From assembly GCA_934317205.1 (NCBI GenBank), contig CAKREL010000028.1, positions 1 through 23,677 on the forward strand: a stretch of DNA of 23,677 nt, in the 5' to 3' direction. The notes below the pieces were generated by a model that was given only the letters and a program-made list of their open reading frames with translations, had not been told where the DNA came from and ran no database searches. The position numbers were made by a program, and so were the translations under genes. Each line of letters begins with the position of its first letter. Positions within the stretch are counted from its first letter, which is position 1. Positions 15,451-23,618 of this stretch are shown here, in pieces. Source of the DNA: an uncultured Eubacterium sp. (lineage in GTDB: Bacteria; Bacillota; Clostridia; Lachnospirales; Lachnospiraceae).

Positions 15451-15549
15451 GTTTTGCAGATGATTACATGAGGTTCTTATAAGGCAAAAGCATTTTTTCT
15501 GCAAAAAACAATTCCTGGAGAAGCTTTTCTATGACAGGAGGAAACGAAG

Positions 15550-16164
15550 ATGAGAGAAAAAACTATGAAACAAAGAATTTTGGAAGAGGCACTACAGCTT
15601 TTTGCGCAGAATGGATACACGGGGACATCCATGAATGACATTGCAGCGCAGCTGGGAGTGACAAAGGCTGCCCTTTATAAGCATTACAAGAGCAAACAGG
15701 AAATTCTGGACTGTATCGTCGCAAAGGCAACGGAGTATGAATTGCCGGAGAAAGCAGAAGCAGCTAAATTGGATGTGCTTGACAAGGCCGCAGCTTTTGA
15801 ACAGATCAAGATATATACCAAAGAGCAGTTTCAGTACTGGACCAGGGAGGAATTTCCAAGCTGTTTCCGCAGAGTACTGACGCTGGAGCAGTATCGTGAT
15901 CCGCGAATGGCAAAATTATATCAGAGATACCTGGCAAAAGGTCCGGTTTCTTATATGGAGCCGATGTTTGAGCAGCTGACGGAGGACAGTCAGAAGGCCA
16001 GCCAGCTGGTACTGGATTTTTATGGACCAATTTTCCTGCTTTACAGCATTTATGACGGTGCTGAAGAGAAACAGAGTGTGATGGATATTCTGGATCGTCA
16101 CGTAGACAGTTTCGCCAACGTATTTCAGCAAAATGCAGGAAAAGGAAAACAGGCGATTGCCTGA
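15550..16164 (+). CDS. TetR/AcrR-family transcriptional regulator
   Basis: 204 residues. The N-terminal TetR-type helix-turn-helix covers about 10-55 (ILEEALQLFAQNGYTGTS, then MNDIAAQLGVTKAALYKHY and KSKQEIL). The C-terminal half is the helical ligand-binding and dimer domain, which cannot be assigned to a ligand. Such proteins are usually dimeric repressors released by a small molecule. AGGAGG precedes the ATG. It is the first gene after the cobalamin riboswitch and terminator, so its level should fall when cobalamin is plentiful. It reads into the small cysteine-rich gene 61 bases downstream. No obvious TetR operator dyad is seen beside it. Confidence 0.92.
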   Translation: MREKTMKQRILEEALQLFAQNGYTGTSMNDIAAQLGVTKAALYKHYKSKQEILDCIVAKATEYELPEKAEAAKLDVLDKAAAFEQIKIYTKEQFQYWTREEFPSCFRRVLTLEQYRDPRMAKLYQRYLAKGPVSYMEPMFEQLTEDSQKASQLVLDFYGPIFLLYSIYDGAEEKQSVMDILDRHVDSFANVFQQNAGKGKQAIA

Positions 16165-16225
16165 CTGAAAAATGAGAGAAAAAAGAGTGGGAAAACATAA
16201 ATTTTGCATCGTATAGGAGGATATC

Positions 16226-16510
16226 ATGAAAAAAGAGGGATTTGATTTTTTCCAGAATCATGCATGTGAATATTTCCCATGTCACGCAGGAGTTGCAAAA
16301 GAGGAGTTTAACTGTCTGTTTTGTTACTGTCCGTTGTATCTTTTAGGAAAGGACTGTGGCGGAAATTTTGAGTATCTGCCGAATGGTATTAAAAATTGCG
16401 ATAACTGTACGGTTCCGCATTCCAAAGGCGGGTATGCGCATGTGATGGAAAAATATCAGCTGATCGCAGAGAGAATTCGTGAACATGCACCGCACCGGGA
16501 GGTGTCTTAA
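16226..16510 (+). CDS. Cysteine-rich small-domain protein, probably metal-binding
   Basis: 94 residues with eight cysteines (C14, C19, C30, C33, C35, C44, C58, C61) plus nearby histidines, for example H13 and H65. The CLFCYCPLY and CDNCTVPH segments are typical of the 'cysteine-rich small domain' (zf-like) family, thought to bind zinc or an iron-sulfur cluster. There is no signal peptide. As I recall, this domain also occurs near or fused to cobamide-synthesis proteins, which would fit its place behind a cobalamin riboswitch, but I could not check that. AGGAGG precedes the ATG. Second and last gene of the TetR unit, which ends at the terminator at 16567. Confidence 0.8.
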   Translation: MKKEGFDFFQNHACEYFPCHAGVAKEEFNCLFCYCPLYLLGKDCGGNFEYLPNGIKNCDNCTVPHSKGGYAHVMEKYQLIAERIREHAPHREVS

Positions 16511-16566
16511 AAGATAGAGGCAGGTGTGACAGCACACTTCCCTGCAATTCAGGTTCAATTGAACGA

Positions 16567-16612
16567 AAAAGAAAAATCTGTGTTTGATAATAACACAGAT
16601 TTTTCTTTTTTT
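16567..16612 (+). terminator. Strong intrinsic terminator
   Basis: An 18-base perfect stem, AAAAGAAAAATCTGTGTT (16567-16584) with its complement at 16592-16609, has a 7-base loop and continues into TTT. The A-rich left flank could allow termination on the other strand too. Confidence 0.92.
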
Positions 16613-16655
16613 GCATATGCTGTGGTAAGAACTGAGATAGGATTTGGAGTATGCA

Positions 16656-17075
16656 ATGAGTTTTGGACAGGAAAGGTATCCGTGGATGGAGCAAGATCCG
16701 TATACCAGGGAGAAAATGCCGTTTTATATGACATATCCGATGCAAAATACGATGTTTGAAGAGTCGGAATATGAGAAAGACTGTCGGCGGCTGCAGGAGC
16801 TGTATCCGCGGGATGCGAGAAATATTCAGAAACTGGTGGATCGGGAGTGTGACCGAATGGAATACGAAGGGAGTATGATGTTTGACAGATATCCGGATCG
16901 TCTCATGCTGGAAGTTATCTGCCGCAAAATTTACCGGGAACTGAATCCGCAGGATGTGGATGAGTCCGGAAAGCTGAATCCGCAGGAGCAGTATTTTCAA
17001 CTGATCCAGGTAATGCTTATGCAGGAAATGTATCGAAGAAGATGCAGACATTATCGTTGCCGGAGATGGTATTAG
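16656..17075 (+). CDS. Conserved-looking hypothetical protein, Met/Tyr/Arg-rich
   Basis: A 139-residue protein that I do not recognise. The N-terminus is rich in Met, Tyr, Pro and acidic residues (FGQERYPWMEQDPYTREK). The middle is helical and charged. The C-terminus is strongly basic (RRRCRHYRCRRWY, the last 13 residues). There are no membrane segments and no signal peptide. The composition recalls some spore-coat or spore-associated small proteins of clostridia, but this is weak inference. I chose the ATG at 16656 because GGAG lies 6 bases upstream; an in-frame TTG at 16644 is less likely. It starts about 45 bases after a strong terminator with no obvious promoter between. Confidence 0.65.
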   Translation: MSFGQERYPWMEQDPYTREKMPFYMTYPMQNTMFEESEYEKDCRRLQELYPRDARNIQKLVDRECDRMEYEGSMMFDRYPDRLMLEVICRKIYRELNPQDVDESGKLNPQEQYFQLIQVMLMQEMYRRRCRHYRCRRWY

Positions 17076-17078
17076 GGC

Positions 17079-17107
17079 TTGTATGACAGGGAAAAATACC
17101 CTATAAT
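17079..17107 (+). promoter_or_regulatory. Sigma-A promoter of the methyltransferase unit
   Basis: TTGTAT (17079-17084) and a perfect TATAAT (17102-17107) are spaced by 17 bases. In the leader, TACAAG (17118-17123) and CTTGTA (17135-17140) form a small hairpin. Confidence 0.7.
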
Positions 17108-17198
17108 TATCACAGTTTACAAGGAAATAATTAACTTGTAGACATGTAAAGGAAACAAGGAAGACAGGATCATTTAAATATAAAAGGAAATACACATT

Positions 17199-18359
17199 AT
17201 GATAAATTCATGGGAAGAAATATTAGGCAGCTGCATGGATCGGGAACTTGCGAAGATCATCATCAGTGGTCCGCGCAAAAAAGGTGCTGTGTGCAAAATC
17301 GAAATCCGACCAGTGTTGCTAAAAGGACAACTGTTGTTTCAGGCAAGCGCGTATACCCAGAAACAGGTACAACACTATAATCTGTCAGAACAGGAAGTAT
17401 ATGAAAAAACAGAAGAATGGATGGAAGGATTCCGTCAGCTTGAGGTTATGCATCCGAAGGAGCGCATCCAGGTGCTGGTGAGCAAAAAAGGAAAGCGGAC
17501 GATACGCCGCTCAAAATCAGGATGCCAGGTTCCAAAAGCCTCCCTGGAGCATAATCGCAAAAAGCGGTATATTTTGGATCCAGAAGTACCGGTTCCGTTT
17601 CTTCAGGATCTCGGGGTACAGACAAAAGAAGGAAAAATAGTGCAGTCCAGATATGATAAGTTTCGTCAGATGAACCGTTTCTTAGAATTTATTGAAGATA
17701 TCGTTCCGGAACTTCCAAAAGATAGAGAATCTGTTATTATAGATTTTGGATGTGGGAAATCTTACCTGACATTTGCCATGTATTATTATTTGCATGAGCT
17801 GAAACACTATGATGTAAGAATTATTGGACTGGATCTGAAAGCAGATGTAATTGCTCATTGCCAGGAGCTGGCAGAGAAATACGGATATAAAAAATTATCT
17901 TTTTTGACGGGTGATATTGCGGATTATGATGGCGTGGAACATGTGGATATGGTTGTAACGCTGCATGCCTGTGATACCGCAACAGACTATGCGTTGGACA
18001 AAGCGGTACGCTGGGGTGCGAAAGTCATTCTCTCAGTTCCATGCTGTCAGCATGAAATCAACGGACAAATTCAGAATGAATTGTTGCAGCCGATATTGAA
18101 ATATGGACTGATCAGGGAGCGCATGTCAGCATTGATCACGGATGCTGTCCGGGCAAATCTGCTGGAAGAAGCAGGTTATCAGGTGCAGGTTCTGGAGTTT
18201 ATCGATATGGAGCATACTCCAAAAAATATTTTGCTGCGGGCTGTCAGAACAGGTAAGAAAAAAACGTCAGAAAACCTGACAGAATTGCTGACACAGCTTC
18301 ATATTTCCCCGACACTGGAAAGATTGATGAGAGAGGAAAGGGATATAGCAGATGCGTAG
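17199..18359 (+). CDS. SAM-dependent methyltransferase, METTL25-like (Methyltransf_32 type)
   Basis: 386 residues. The N-terminal part of about 150 residues has no domain that I can name and includes a basic stretch (KKGKRTIRRSKSG, 97-109). It is followed by a Rossmann methyltransferase domain. Motif I is VIIDFGCGKSYLTF (179-192), with an acidic motif II residue at D212. LHACDTATD (255-263) and PCCQHE (281-286) are the hallmarks of the METTL25-like group, which includes proteins suspected of RNA methylation. The target is unknown. A purine-rich AAAGGAAA site precedes the ATG. The last 8 bases overlap the next gene, so the two are probably translated together from the promoter at 17079. Confidence 0.88.
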   Translation: MINSWEEILGSCMDRELAKIIISGPRKKGAVCKIEIRPVLLKGQLLFQASAYTQKQVQHYNLSEQEVYEKTEEWMEGFRQLEVMHPKERIQVLVSKKGKRTIRRSKSGCQVPKASLEHNRKKRYILDPEVPVPFLQDLGVQTKEGKIVQSRYDKFRQMNRFLEFIEDIVPELPKDRESVIIDFGCGKSYLTFAMYYYLHELKHYDVRIIGLDLKADVIAHCQELAEKYGYKKLSFLTGDIADYDGVEHVDMVVTLHACDTATDYALDKAVRWGAKVILSVPCCQHEINGQIQNELLQPILKYGLIRERMSALITDAVRANLLEEAGYQVQVLEFIDMEHTPKNILLRAVRTGKKKTSENLTELLTQLHISPTLERLMREERDIADA

Positions 18360-20484
18360 AGGAATACAAAAGTTTTTTATATTGCTGGCAGTATTTATTG
18401 TGGCAGTGTTTGCATTTTCAAAGCTGACAAACCATGAGACCAAAGATCTGACAACGGATATGACAGAGGCAAAGCTGCCGGTAGTCTATGTGATGGATAC
18501 GGATCGTCTGATGAACGAAATGCATGGATATGTCGATGAGATGTCGGTGGTTTCTATGCGTGATACAATTACACCATTGCCTGCAAATAGGAAAGTGTCC
18601 CTGCGGATCGATCCGTATGGCAATAAAATTGAAAAAGTGACATTTCAGATTCGAAGTCTGGATGGTGAACGGCTGGTGCAGGATGGAGATGTGTCGGTAT
18701 CCGGAGATTCTTCTTCTGTGACAGGTACGGTAACGGTAGAAAATTTGTTGGAGGATAATACAGAATATCAGTTTATCCTGGCGGTAAAAACAGGAGATCA
18801 GACAAGTCGGTATTATACCAGAATCCGTAAGACAGGTAATAGTCAGATTGAGCAATGTGTAGATTTTGTGGAAGAATTTCATGCCATTACTATGGACAAA
18901 GAACGCCAGTCTGAGCTAAGTGCTTATATGGAGCCGTCTTCCACAGCAGATAATGCAACGTTGCAGAAAGTGACGATCAATAACAGCCTGTCTCAGGCCT
19001 GTTGGGGAGATTTCCAGGGAACAGAAGTGACAGATCCCATTGTTTCTATCAAGGAGATGAATGATGATTATCAGGTCATTTTGCTGGATTACATTATGTC
19101 ATCTGTGGGAGATGGCGGAGCATCTGAGTATTATAACGTGGAAGAATATTACCGTGTTCGTGTCGGTGCTGAGAAAATATATTTGTTGAATTTTGAACGA
19201 AATGTGGAGGAGATTTTCCGTGGCGAGGGCAACCAGGTGTCAAAGGATACCATCAATCTCGGTATTCGTTCCGGTGATGTGGATTTTAAAGCAAACGAGA
19301 CCGGAAATGTTATCTGTTTTGTACAGCAGGGGGAATTGTGGAGTTATAACCAGGTAGAAAATAAAATGACCCAGGTATTCAGTTTCCGCAGTCAGGAAGG
19401 CATGGATATCAGGGAAAATTATAATGAGCATGATATTCGGATCCTTCGGACTACGGATGAAGGTGGAAGCATGGACTTCGTTGTTTATGGTTATATGAAT
19501 CGTGGGGAGCATGAAGGACAGGTTGGTGTCAGCGTGTGCCATTATGACTGCCTGACAAATACGGTGGAGGAAATGTTGTTTGTTCCAACGACATTAACCT
19601 ATGAGATTATGAAAGAACAGATTGGAAAATTAATGTATGTATCTGACAGAGGTACTTTTTATATGACGATTTCTAATCAGGTATACAAAATTGATCTTGA
19701 CACCAGAAAAAAAGAAGTCTTTATTGATAATCTGAAACCGGATATGTTGGTCAATTCTGAAGATGGACGATACATTGCCTGGACGGAAGATGGCAGTGTC
19801 ATGCATGTGACCGATCTTGAACAGGACAAAGCTTATGATGTGTCAGCAGAGGCCAGTGAAGTGGTGAAACCGCTTGGTTTCCTGGACAGTGACTGTATTT
19901 ATGGTGTTGGAAAACAATCTGATATTTTCAGTACTGATACACAGACGGATACGCAGGCATTCAGTAAGGTACTGATCATGGATACAGCAAGCAGTGAGCA
20001 TAGTATTTTGAAAACATATGAAGTCCCGGGTGTATATGTTACAGGTATTCGTATTGAAGATGGAAGCATTTATCTGAGTCGGGTGACAAAAACCGGGGAT
20101 GCTTATTCTGTAACAACGGAAGATACGATCATGAATCGTGATATGCAGGAAAAGGAGCAGGTGAGTGTGAGTTCTGTAACTTCAGATAGTAAGCAGAAAG
20201 AGGTTACGATTAAGCTCCTAAGTGAGGCAACTTCATCCAATGTGACAATGGTAATACCGAAACTGATCATGAACGAGGAATCCAATGTTCTGGAAATGAA
20301 GAATATGAATGGCACCAGTGCATATTATGTCTATGCGAAAGGAAAAGTACTGATGGCGACAGAGGATATGGCTGCTGCGATTCAGTGCGCTGATACAAAT
20401 AAAGGTGTAGTGATCGGAAAAGAACTGCTGTATGTGTGGAGGCTGGGAGAGAGTCAGACTCAGGAACCGCTGACTATTCAGTAA
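18352..20484 (+). CDS. Membrane-anchored extracytoplasmic protein, beta-propeller-like
   Basis: A 710-residue protein with one N-terminal membrane segment (about 7-24, KFFILLAVFIVAVFAF), perhaps an uncleaved signal anchor. The rest should face outward. Residues of about 80-160 look like a beta-sandwich (including EDNTEYQFILAVKTG). From about 310 onward, repeated short segments of the WD/YVTN-like kind (FCFVQQGELWSYN, MTISNQVYKIDLDTRK, RYIAWTEDGSVMHVTDL) suggest a propeller. I do not recognise a named family. It overlaps the methyltransferase gene by 8 bases and ends at the terminator at 20492. A structural or sensory envelope role is a guess. Confidence 0.75.
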   Translation: MRRGIQKFFILLAVFIVAVFAFSKLTNHETKDLTTDMTEAKLPVVYVMDTDRLMNEMHGYVDEMSVVSMRDTITPLPANRKVSLRIDPYGNKIEKVTFQIRSLDGERLVQDGDVSVSGDSSSVTGTVTVENLLEDNTEYQFILAVKTGDQTSRYYTRIRKTGNSQIEQCVDFVEEFHAITMDKERQSELSAYMEPSSTADNATLQKVTINNSLSQACWGDFQGTEVTDPIVSIKEMNDDYQVILLDYIMSSVGDGGASEYYNVEEYYRVRVGAEKIYLLNFERNVEEIFRGEGNQVSKDTINLGIRSGDVDFKANETGNVICFVQQGELWSYNQVENKMTQVFSFRSQEGMDIRENYNEHDIRILRTTDEGGSMDFVVYGYMNRGEHEGQVGVSVCHYDCLTNTVEEMLFVPTTLTYEIMKEQIGKLMYVSDRGTFYMTISNQVYKIDLDTRKKEVFIDNLKPDMLVNSEDGRYIAWTEDGSVMHVTDLEQDKAYDVSAEASEVVKPLGFLDSDCIYGVGKQSDIFSTDTQTDTQAFSKVLIMDTASSEHSILKTYEVPGVYVTGIRIEDGSIYLSRVTKTGDAYSVTTEDTIMNRDMQEKEQVSVSSVTSDSKQKEVTIKLLSEATSSNVTMVIPKLIMNEESNVLEMKNMNGTSAYYVYAKGKVLMATEDMAAAIQCADTNKGVVIGKELLYVWRLGESQTQEPLTIQ

Positions 20485-20491
20485 ATAAAAG

Positions 20492-20554
20492 AAAAGCCCT
20501 GTTCGGGGATTACTTTGCAAAAATGCAGAGTTATTTCCGAATGGGTTTTTTTTT
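20492..20554 (+). terminator. Intrinsic terminator with long imperfect stem
   Basis: AAAAGCCCTGTTCGG (20492-20506) pairs imperfectly with CCGAATGGGTTTT (from 20538). An inner stem CTTTGCA/TGCAGAG joins them, and a run of nine T follows (20546-20554). It closes the methyltransferase unit just after the stop codon at 20484. Confidence 0.85.
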
Positions 20555-20723
20555 GTTTGATAGGAAATTACGATGAATTTCCTATCAAACAAAAGCACTT
20601 CGTGCAAACGATGCGCACTCGCACGAAAAGAAATTATTGCTTCGCAAGCGTGCTCGGCGCGGGCAAGAAAGGTGTGCTATTGATGATTTTATTCGCGTAA
20701 GTGTGTGAAAGCACACTTTCTTG
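20551..20723. repeat. Hairpin-rich repeat block
   Basis: It begins with a perfect 19-base inverted repeat: TTTTGTTTGATAGGAAATT (20551-20569) and its complement (20576-20594) around a 6-base loop. Small hairpins with TTC loops follow: GCAC-TTC-GTGC (20595-20605) and TTGC-TTC-GCAA (20637-20647). A last inverted repeat pairs 20664-20678 with 20710-20723 (one bulged base). The GC-rich core (CTCGGCGCGGGC) differs in composition from the flanks. This may be an interspersed mobile repeat that landed behind the terminator. No coding frame is credible here. Confidence 0.6.
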
Positions 20724-20843
20724 TAAAAAGAAATTGGACGAGTTTGTCACAGTATAAGTATATACTCGGAAATCTATAAGAAAAATAGCATAAAATTCCA
20801 CAAAAATAATATATTACAACAAAAGAAACAGTGAGAAAATAGT

Positions 20844-21116
20844 ATGGAGAAAGTATATGGAATTGCAGTCATTTCCGGGGTGTGTCTATTAGTGATCCTG
20901 ATTGGTGTTTTGAAGAAAAATGCTGAGATTCTCTTGAATTTCGCGGCTCGCGTGGCAGTCTGTTTTATTTGTACTCATTTTTTGAATGCATTCTTTACCG
21001 GACGTGGTCTGGACGTAGCTATCGGGGTTAATCTCATTAGTGTTTTGACATACGGAACCCTTGGTTTTAGCGGGATGGCGGCACTTTACGGCATTATGCT
21101 GCTTCAGTTGTTGTAA
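20844..21116 (+). CDS. bofA: BofA-family pro-sigma-K processing inhibitor-like protein
   Basis: A 90-residue hydrophobic protein with two or three membrane segments (about 4-23, 30-48, 60-88). The C-terminal part, GVNLISVLTYGTLGFSGMAALYGIMLLQLL, matches the BofA family, which in Bacillus restrains the SpoIVFB protease that activates sigma-K during sporulation. In clostridia the family often persists even where the processing pathway differs, so the exact role here is inferred. The ribosome site is weak (GTGAG). The -10/-35 region is unclear. It lies just upstream of the Tad pilus operon but is separated from it by that operon's own promoter. Confidence 0.85.
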   Translation: MEKVYGIAVISGVCLLVILIGVLKKNAEILLNFAARVAVCFICTHFLNAFFTGRGLDVAIGVNLISVLTYGTLGFSGMAALYGIMLLQLL

Positions 21117-21153
21117 ATTTGCACAATGGAAAAATCAGGTTCTAAAAAGGGGG

Positions 21154-21182
21154 TAGACAGATAAAAAGAAAGATCCTATAAT
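21154..21182 (+). promoter_or_regulatory. Sigma-A promoter of the Tad pilus operon
   Basis: TAGACA (21154-21159) and a perfect TATAAT (21177-21182) are spaced by 17 bases. The start codon of the prepilin peptidase gene is 28 bases beyond the -10 box. Confidence 0.75.
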
Positions 21183-21209
21183 CGGTTTCACAAAGGAGGT
21201 GGAACACAT

Positions 21210-21740
21210 GTGGAGTTTCTTAATATCAGCGTAACAGCGGTGTTACTGTTATGTGCGGCCGCGATGGATGCTGCATCCGGAAAAATCGGAAACAGGATGT
21301 TGTTATCAGGATTACTGATTGGTATTTTATTGTGGATTCCTGGAATTTGCGAGCATGGCTGCAAAGATTTTTTAATTGGATTGTTACTTCCGGTATGTAT
21401 ATGCTGGATTCCATTTCGGATGCACGGACTTGGTGCCGGAGACGTAAAATTATTTTGTGTGATTGGCTGCCTGAATGGTAGTCGGATTGTAATCTATTGT
21501 ATCTGTATTTCTTTCCTGCTGGCAGCAGGATTCTCATTCGGCAGATTGCTGAATCAAAGACAGTTTTATGCTAGTATGCGAAACTGTATTCAATATTTTC
21601 AAATGATCGTAAGAAACAGGGAAATCATGCCTTATCCTGAGAGATATTGTCCCGGACATCGATTTCATTTTTCTATAGCAATTCTTTTAGGATATATAGT
21701 GGTTCTGGGGGTGAACGTGTGCAGGATCATACTATTTTAA
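21210..21740 (+). CDS. Prepilin peptidase, CpaA/TadV-type (A24)
   Basis: A 176-residue membrane aspartyl protease that should trim the leader from Flp-type pilins. The two catalytic aspartates are D20, in AAMDAASGKIGNR, and D78, in the GxGD motif (GLGAGDVKLF, 73-82). It lacks the N-terminal methyltransferase domain of full-length PilD, as expected for the Tad/Cpa type. About four to six membrane segments are visible. The start is GTG at 21210, because the ATG two bases earlier is out of frame and stops quickly; AAAGGAGGT lies 9-10 bases upstream. First gene of the operon; it overlaps the CpaE-like gene by 22 bases. Confidence 0.9.
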   Translation: MEFLNISVTAVLLLCAAAMDAASGKIGNRMLLSGLLIGILLWIPGICEHGCKDFLIGLLLPVCICWIPFRMHGLGAGDVKLFCVIGCLNGSRIVIYCICISFLLAAGFSFGRLLNQRQFYASMRNCIQYFQMIVRNREIMPYPERYCPGHRFHFSIAILLGYIVVLGVNVCRIILF

Positions 21741-22795
21741 TTGGTGGTCTGGACAAGACATATATGCAGAAACTGGCGTTATATCTGAATGAACGTCTGG
21801 ATAATGGAATGCGGGTGGAACTGGCGGAAGGACGGGAAACCTTTCAAGAGAAAAACAGTGAATCGGAAAAGTGTTATTCCGCCGGGAAGAAGATAACGTC
21901 GGAAAACAGACGCTGGAATGTAGTGATCGGTACAGAAGCGTTTGTCATGGAGATGGCAGAGATGTCAGAGCAGTGCATTATTTTCAGTCAGGATGAAGCA
22001 GAAGATGAGATGCATATTCACCCTTATCAAAACAGGGATGCACTATATCGAAAAATAATCTCAAGATGTGTGCAACATGTGGGAAAAGCAGCAGGAAGTA
22101 TAAAGCAAAGAAAATCAAAACTATTTGTATTTACCGGGGCAGGAAATGTGGGACAGCTCAGTGCCTTTGCGGCATTGTGCAGCTGGATATGGTCGGAGGA
22201 ACAGTCGGTGCTTTATCTGGATCTGACAGAATGCAGTGGCAGTACGAGATTATTACATTTGCAACAGGATACCGGTGATTTGGCTGATCTGATACTGGCA
22301 TTGCGCAGGAAGGAAGACTTATTTCCAGGTGGCTATATTGGGAGACTGGAAACATTGGATTATATTTCTCCGGCTGCAAATCCGCAGGTGCTTCATGAGA
22401 TAGATGCTAAAGACGTCAGAAGGCTGTTGGAATGTGTTTTGAACTGGAATGACAAGGCAATCAAGGTATTTGCACTGGGAACAATGGTGCGTGGATGTGA
22501 ACAAATTTTTGCGGCTGCAGATCGGATTTTCCTGTTGTCGGAAGACGGGATAGTTGAGAAATGTGCTCTGGAAGAGCGAAATACATTTATTCAGAAATGC
22601 ATAGGGGACAGGTCCACACAGATAGAAGAAATTCCGTTGCAAAAGCTTCGGGCGGATGCTACAGGAAGTCAGATATTGTATGAGTGGAAAGAATCCGAGG
22701 CAGGAAAACGGGTAGCACAGTTGCTGAGGCAGAAGGAGAAAATGTATGGAGATGATCTGGCAGGAGCTGCGAACGCGGATTTTGGAGAACATTGA
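21719..22795 (+). CDS. CpaE/TadZ-like pilus localisation protein with degenerate P-loop
   Basis: A 359-residue protein between prepilin peptidase and CpaF, the place of CpaE/TadZ in Tad loci. The N-terminal 125 residues look like a divergent receiver-type domain, and the rest like a MinD/ParA-type ATPase fold. At the P-loop position the sequence reads FTGAGNVGQLSAFA (138-151), without the lysine and threonine needed to bind ATP normally. The following LYLDLTECSG (165-174) fits the Walker A' strand. It is probably a non-hydrolysing family member. I chose GTG at 21719, with GGGGGTGA just upstream, over the TTG at 21647, which lies deep in the previous gene. It overlaps cpaF by 50 bases. Confidence 0.75.
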   Translation: MQDHTILIGGLDKTYMQKLALYLNERLDNGMRVELAEGRETFQEKNSESEKCYSAGKKITSENRRWNVVIGTEAFVMEMAEMSEQCIIFSQDEAEDEMHIHPYQNRDALYRKIISRCVQHVGKAAGSIKQRKSKLFVFTGAGNVGQLSAFAALCSWIWSEEQSVLYLDLTECSGSTRLLHLQQDTGDLADLILALRRKEDLFPGGYIGRLETLDYISPAANPQVLHEIDAKDVRRLLECVLNWNDKAIKVFALGTMVRGCEQIFAAADRIFLLSEDGIVEKCALEERNTFIQKCIGDRSTQIEEIPLQKLRADATGSQILYEWKESEAGKRVAQLLRQKEKMYGDDLAGAANADFGEH

Positions 22796-23618
22796 TGTAT
22801 CGCGGGAAGTTTCAGATGAGGAACTAAGAGAACAAATTCAGGCAGAAGTACGAATTTATGGCAGAGAAAATCTGATGTCGCTGGCAGAGCGTGAATCATG
22901 TGAGGAGCAGATTTTTAATTCGCTTCGAAAACTTGATATTTTACAGGAATTGTTGGATGACCCGGAAGTAACAGAGATCATGGTAAACGGACCGGAGCAT
23001 ATTTTTTATGAAAAATCCGGTGTGTTGTATCCATGGAGAAACGGATGCCTGAGCAAGGAACGTTTGTCAGATATCATTCAGCAGATCGCGGGAAGGGCAA
23101 ACCGGGTAGTCAATGAGGCACAGCCAATTTTGGATACAAGGTTGTCAGATGGCTCAAGAGTAAATGTTGTATTACAGCCGGTAGTATTGGATGGAGCATG
23201 TATTTCCATTCGTAAATTTCCGGAGAATGTCATGACGTTGGAACAGCTGACGAAACTGGAATCTGTTTCGGAGGAGGCAGCCAAAGCGTTGGCATTATTT
23301 GTACAGGCAGGGTACAACATTTTTATATCCGGTGGTACAGGTTCCGGTAAAACAACATTTTTGAATGCTTTGTCAGAGTATATTCCGGCAGATGAACGAG
23401 TTATTACGATTGAGGATTCTGCCGAATTGCAATTGAATGGCATAGAAAATCTGGTGCGTCTGGAAGTGAGGATGCCAAATGGCCAGGGAACAGTTCCCAT
23501 TGAAATCCGAGATTTGATCCGTACGGCATTACGTATGAGGCCGGATCGCATTATTGTAGGAGAAGTTCGTGGTGCAGAAGCACTGGATATGCTTCAGGCA
23601 ATTATATGTACTATATAA
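22746..23618 (+). pseudogene. cpaF: CpaF/TadA secretion ATPase, 3'-truncated by an apparent insertion
   Basis: The motor ATPase that powers Tad/Flp pilus assembly. The N-terminal domain (EIMVNGPEHIF, 78-88) and the catalytic domain are present: Walker A GGTGSGKT (196-203), the Asp box TIEDSAEL (221-228) and Walker B RIIVGEVRG (268-276). The frame follows the family through ALDMLQA (279-285, codon ending at 23600). It then reads five unrelated residues and stops at 23618. The family continues here with a segment like NTGHDGS and the histidine box, for about 90 or more further residues, which are missing. AAGGAG precedes the ATG by 7 bases. The change in sequence at 23601 is abrupt, so an insertion fits better than a frameshift; no other frame restores the match within the window. 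Confidence 0.85.

Noticed and set aside
16526..16759. 77-codon frame before the hypothetical protein
   Set aside because: It reads through a strong terminator stem and overlaps the better-supported gene at 16656 in a different frame.
20751..20796. Sporulation sigma-E-type promoter for bofA (CATAAAAT at 20789-20796) and an AGTATA/TATACT dyad at 20751-20766
   Set aside because: The -10-like match has no convincing -35 at the right distance, and the dyad is short and AT-rich. Neither is strong enough to list as a feature.
23601..23618. Frameshift or sequencing error as the cause of the cpaF truncation
   Set aside because: No frame after 23600 resembles the CpaF continuation, and base composition changes sharply, so a simple indel does not explain it.
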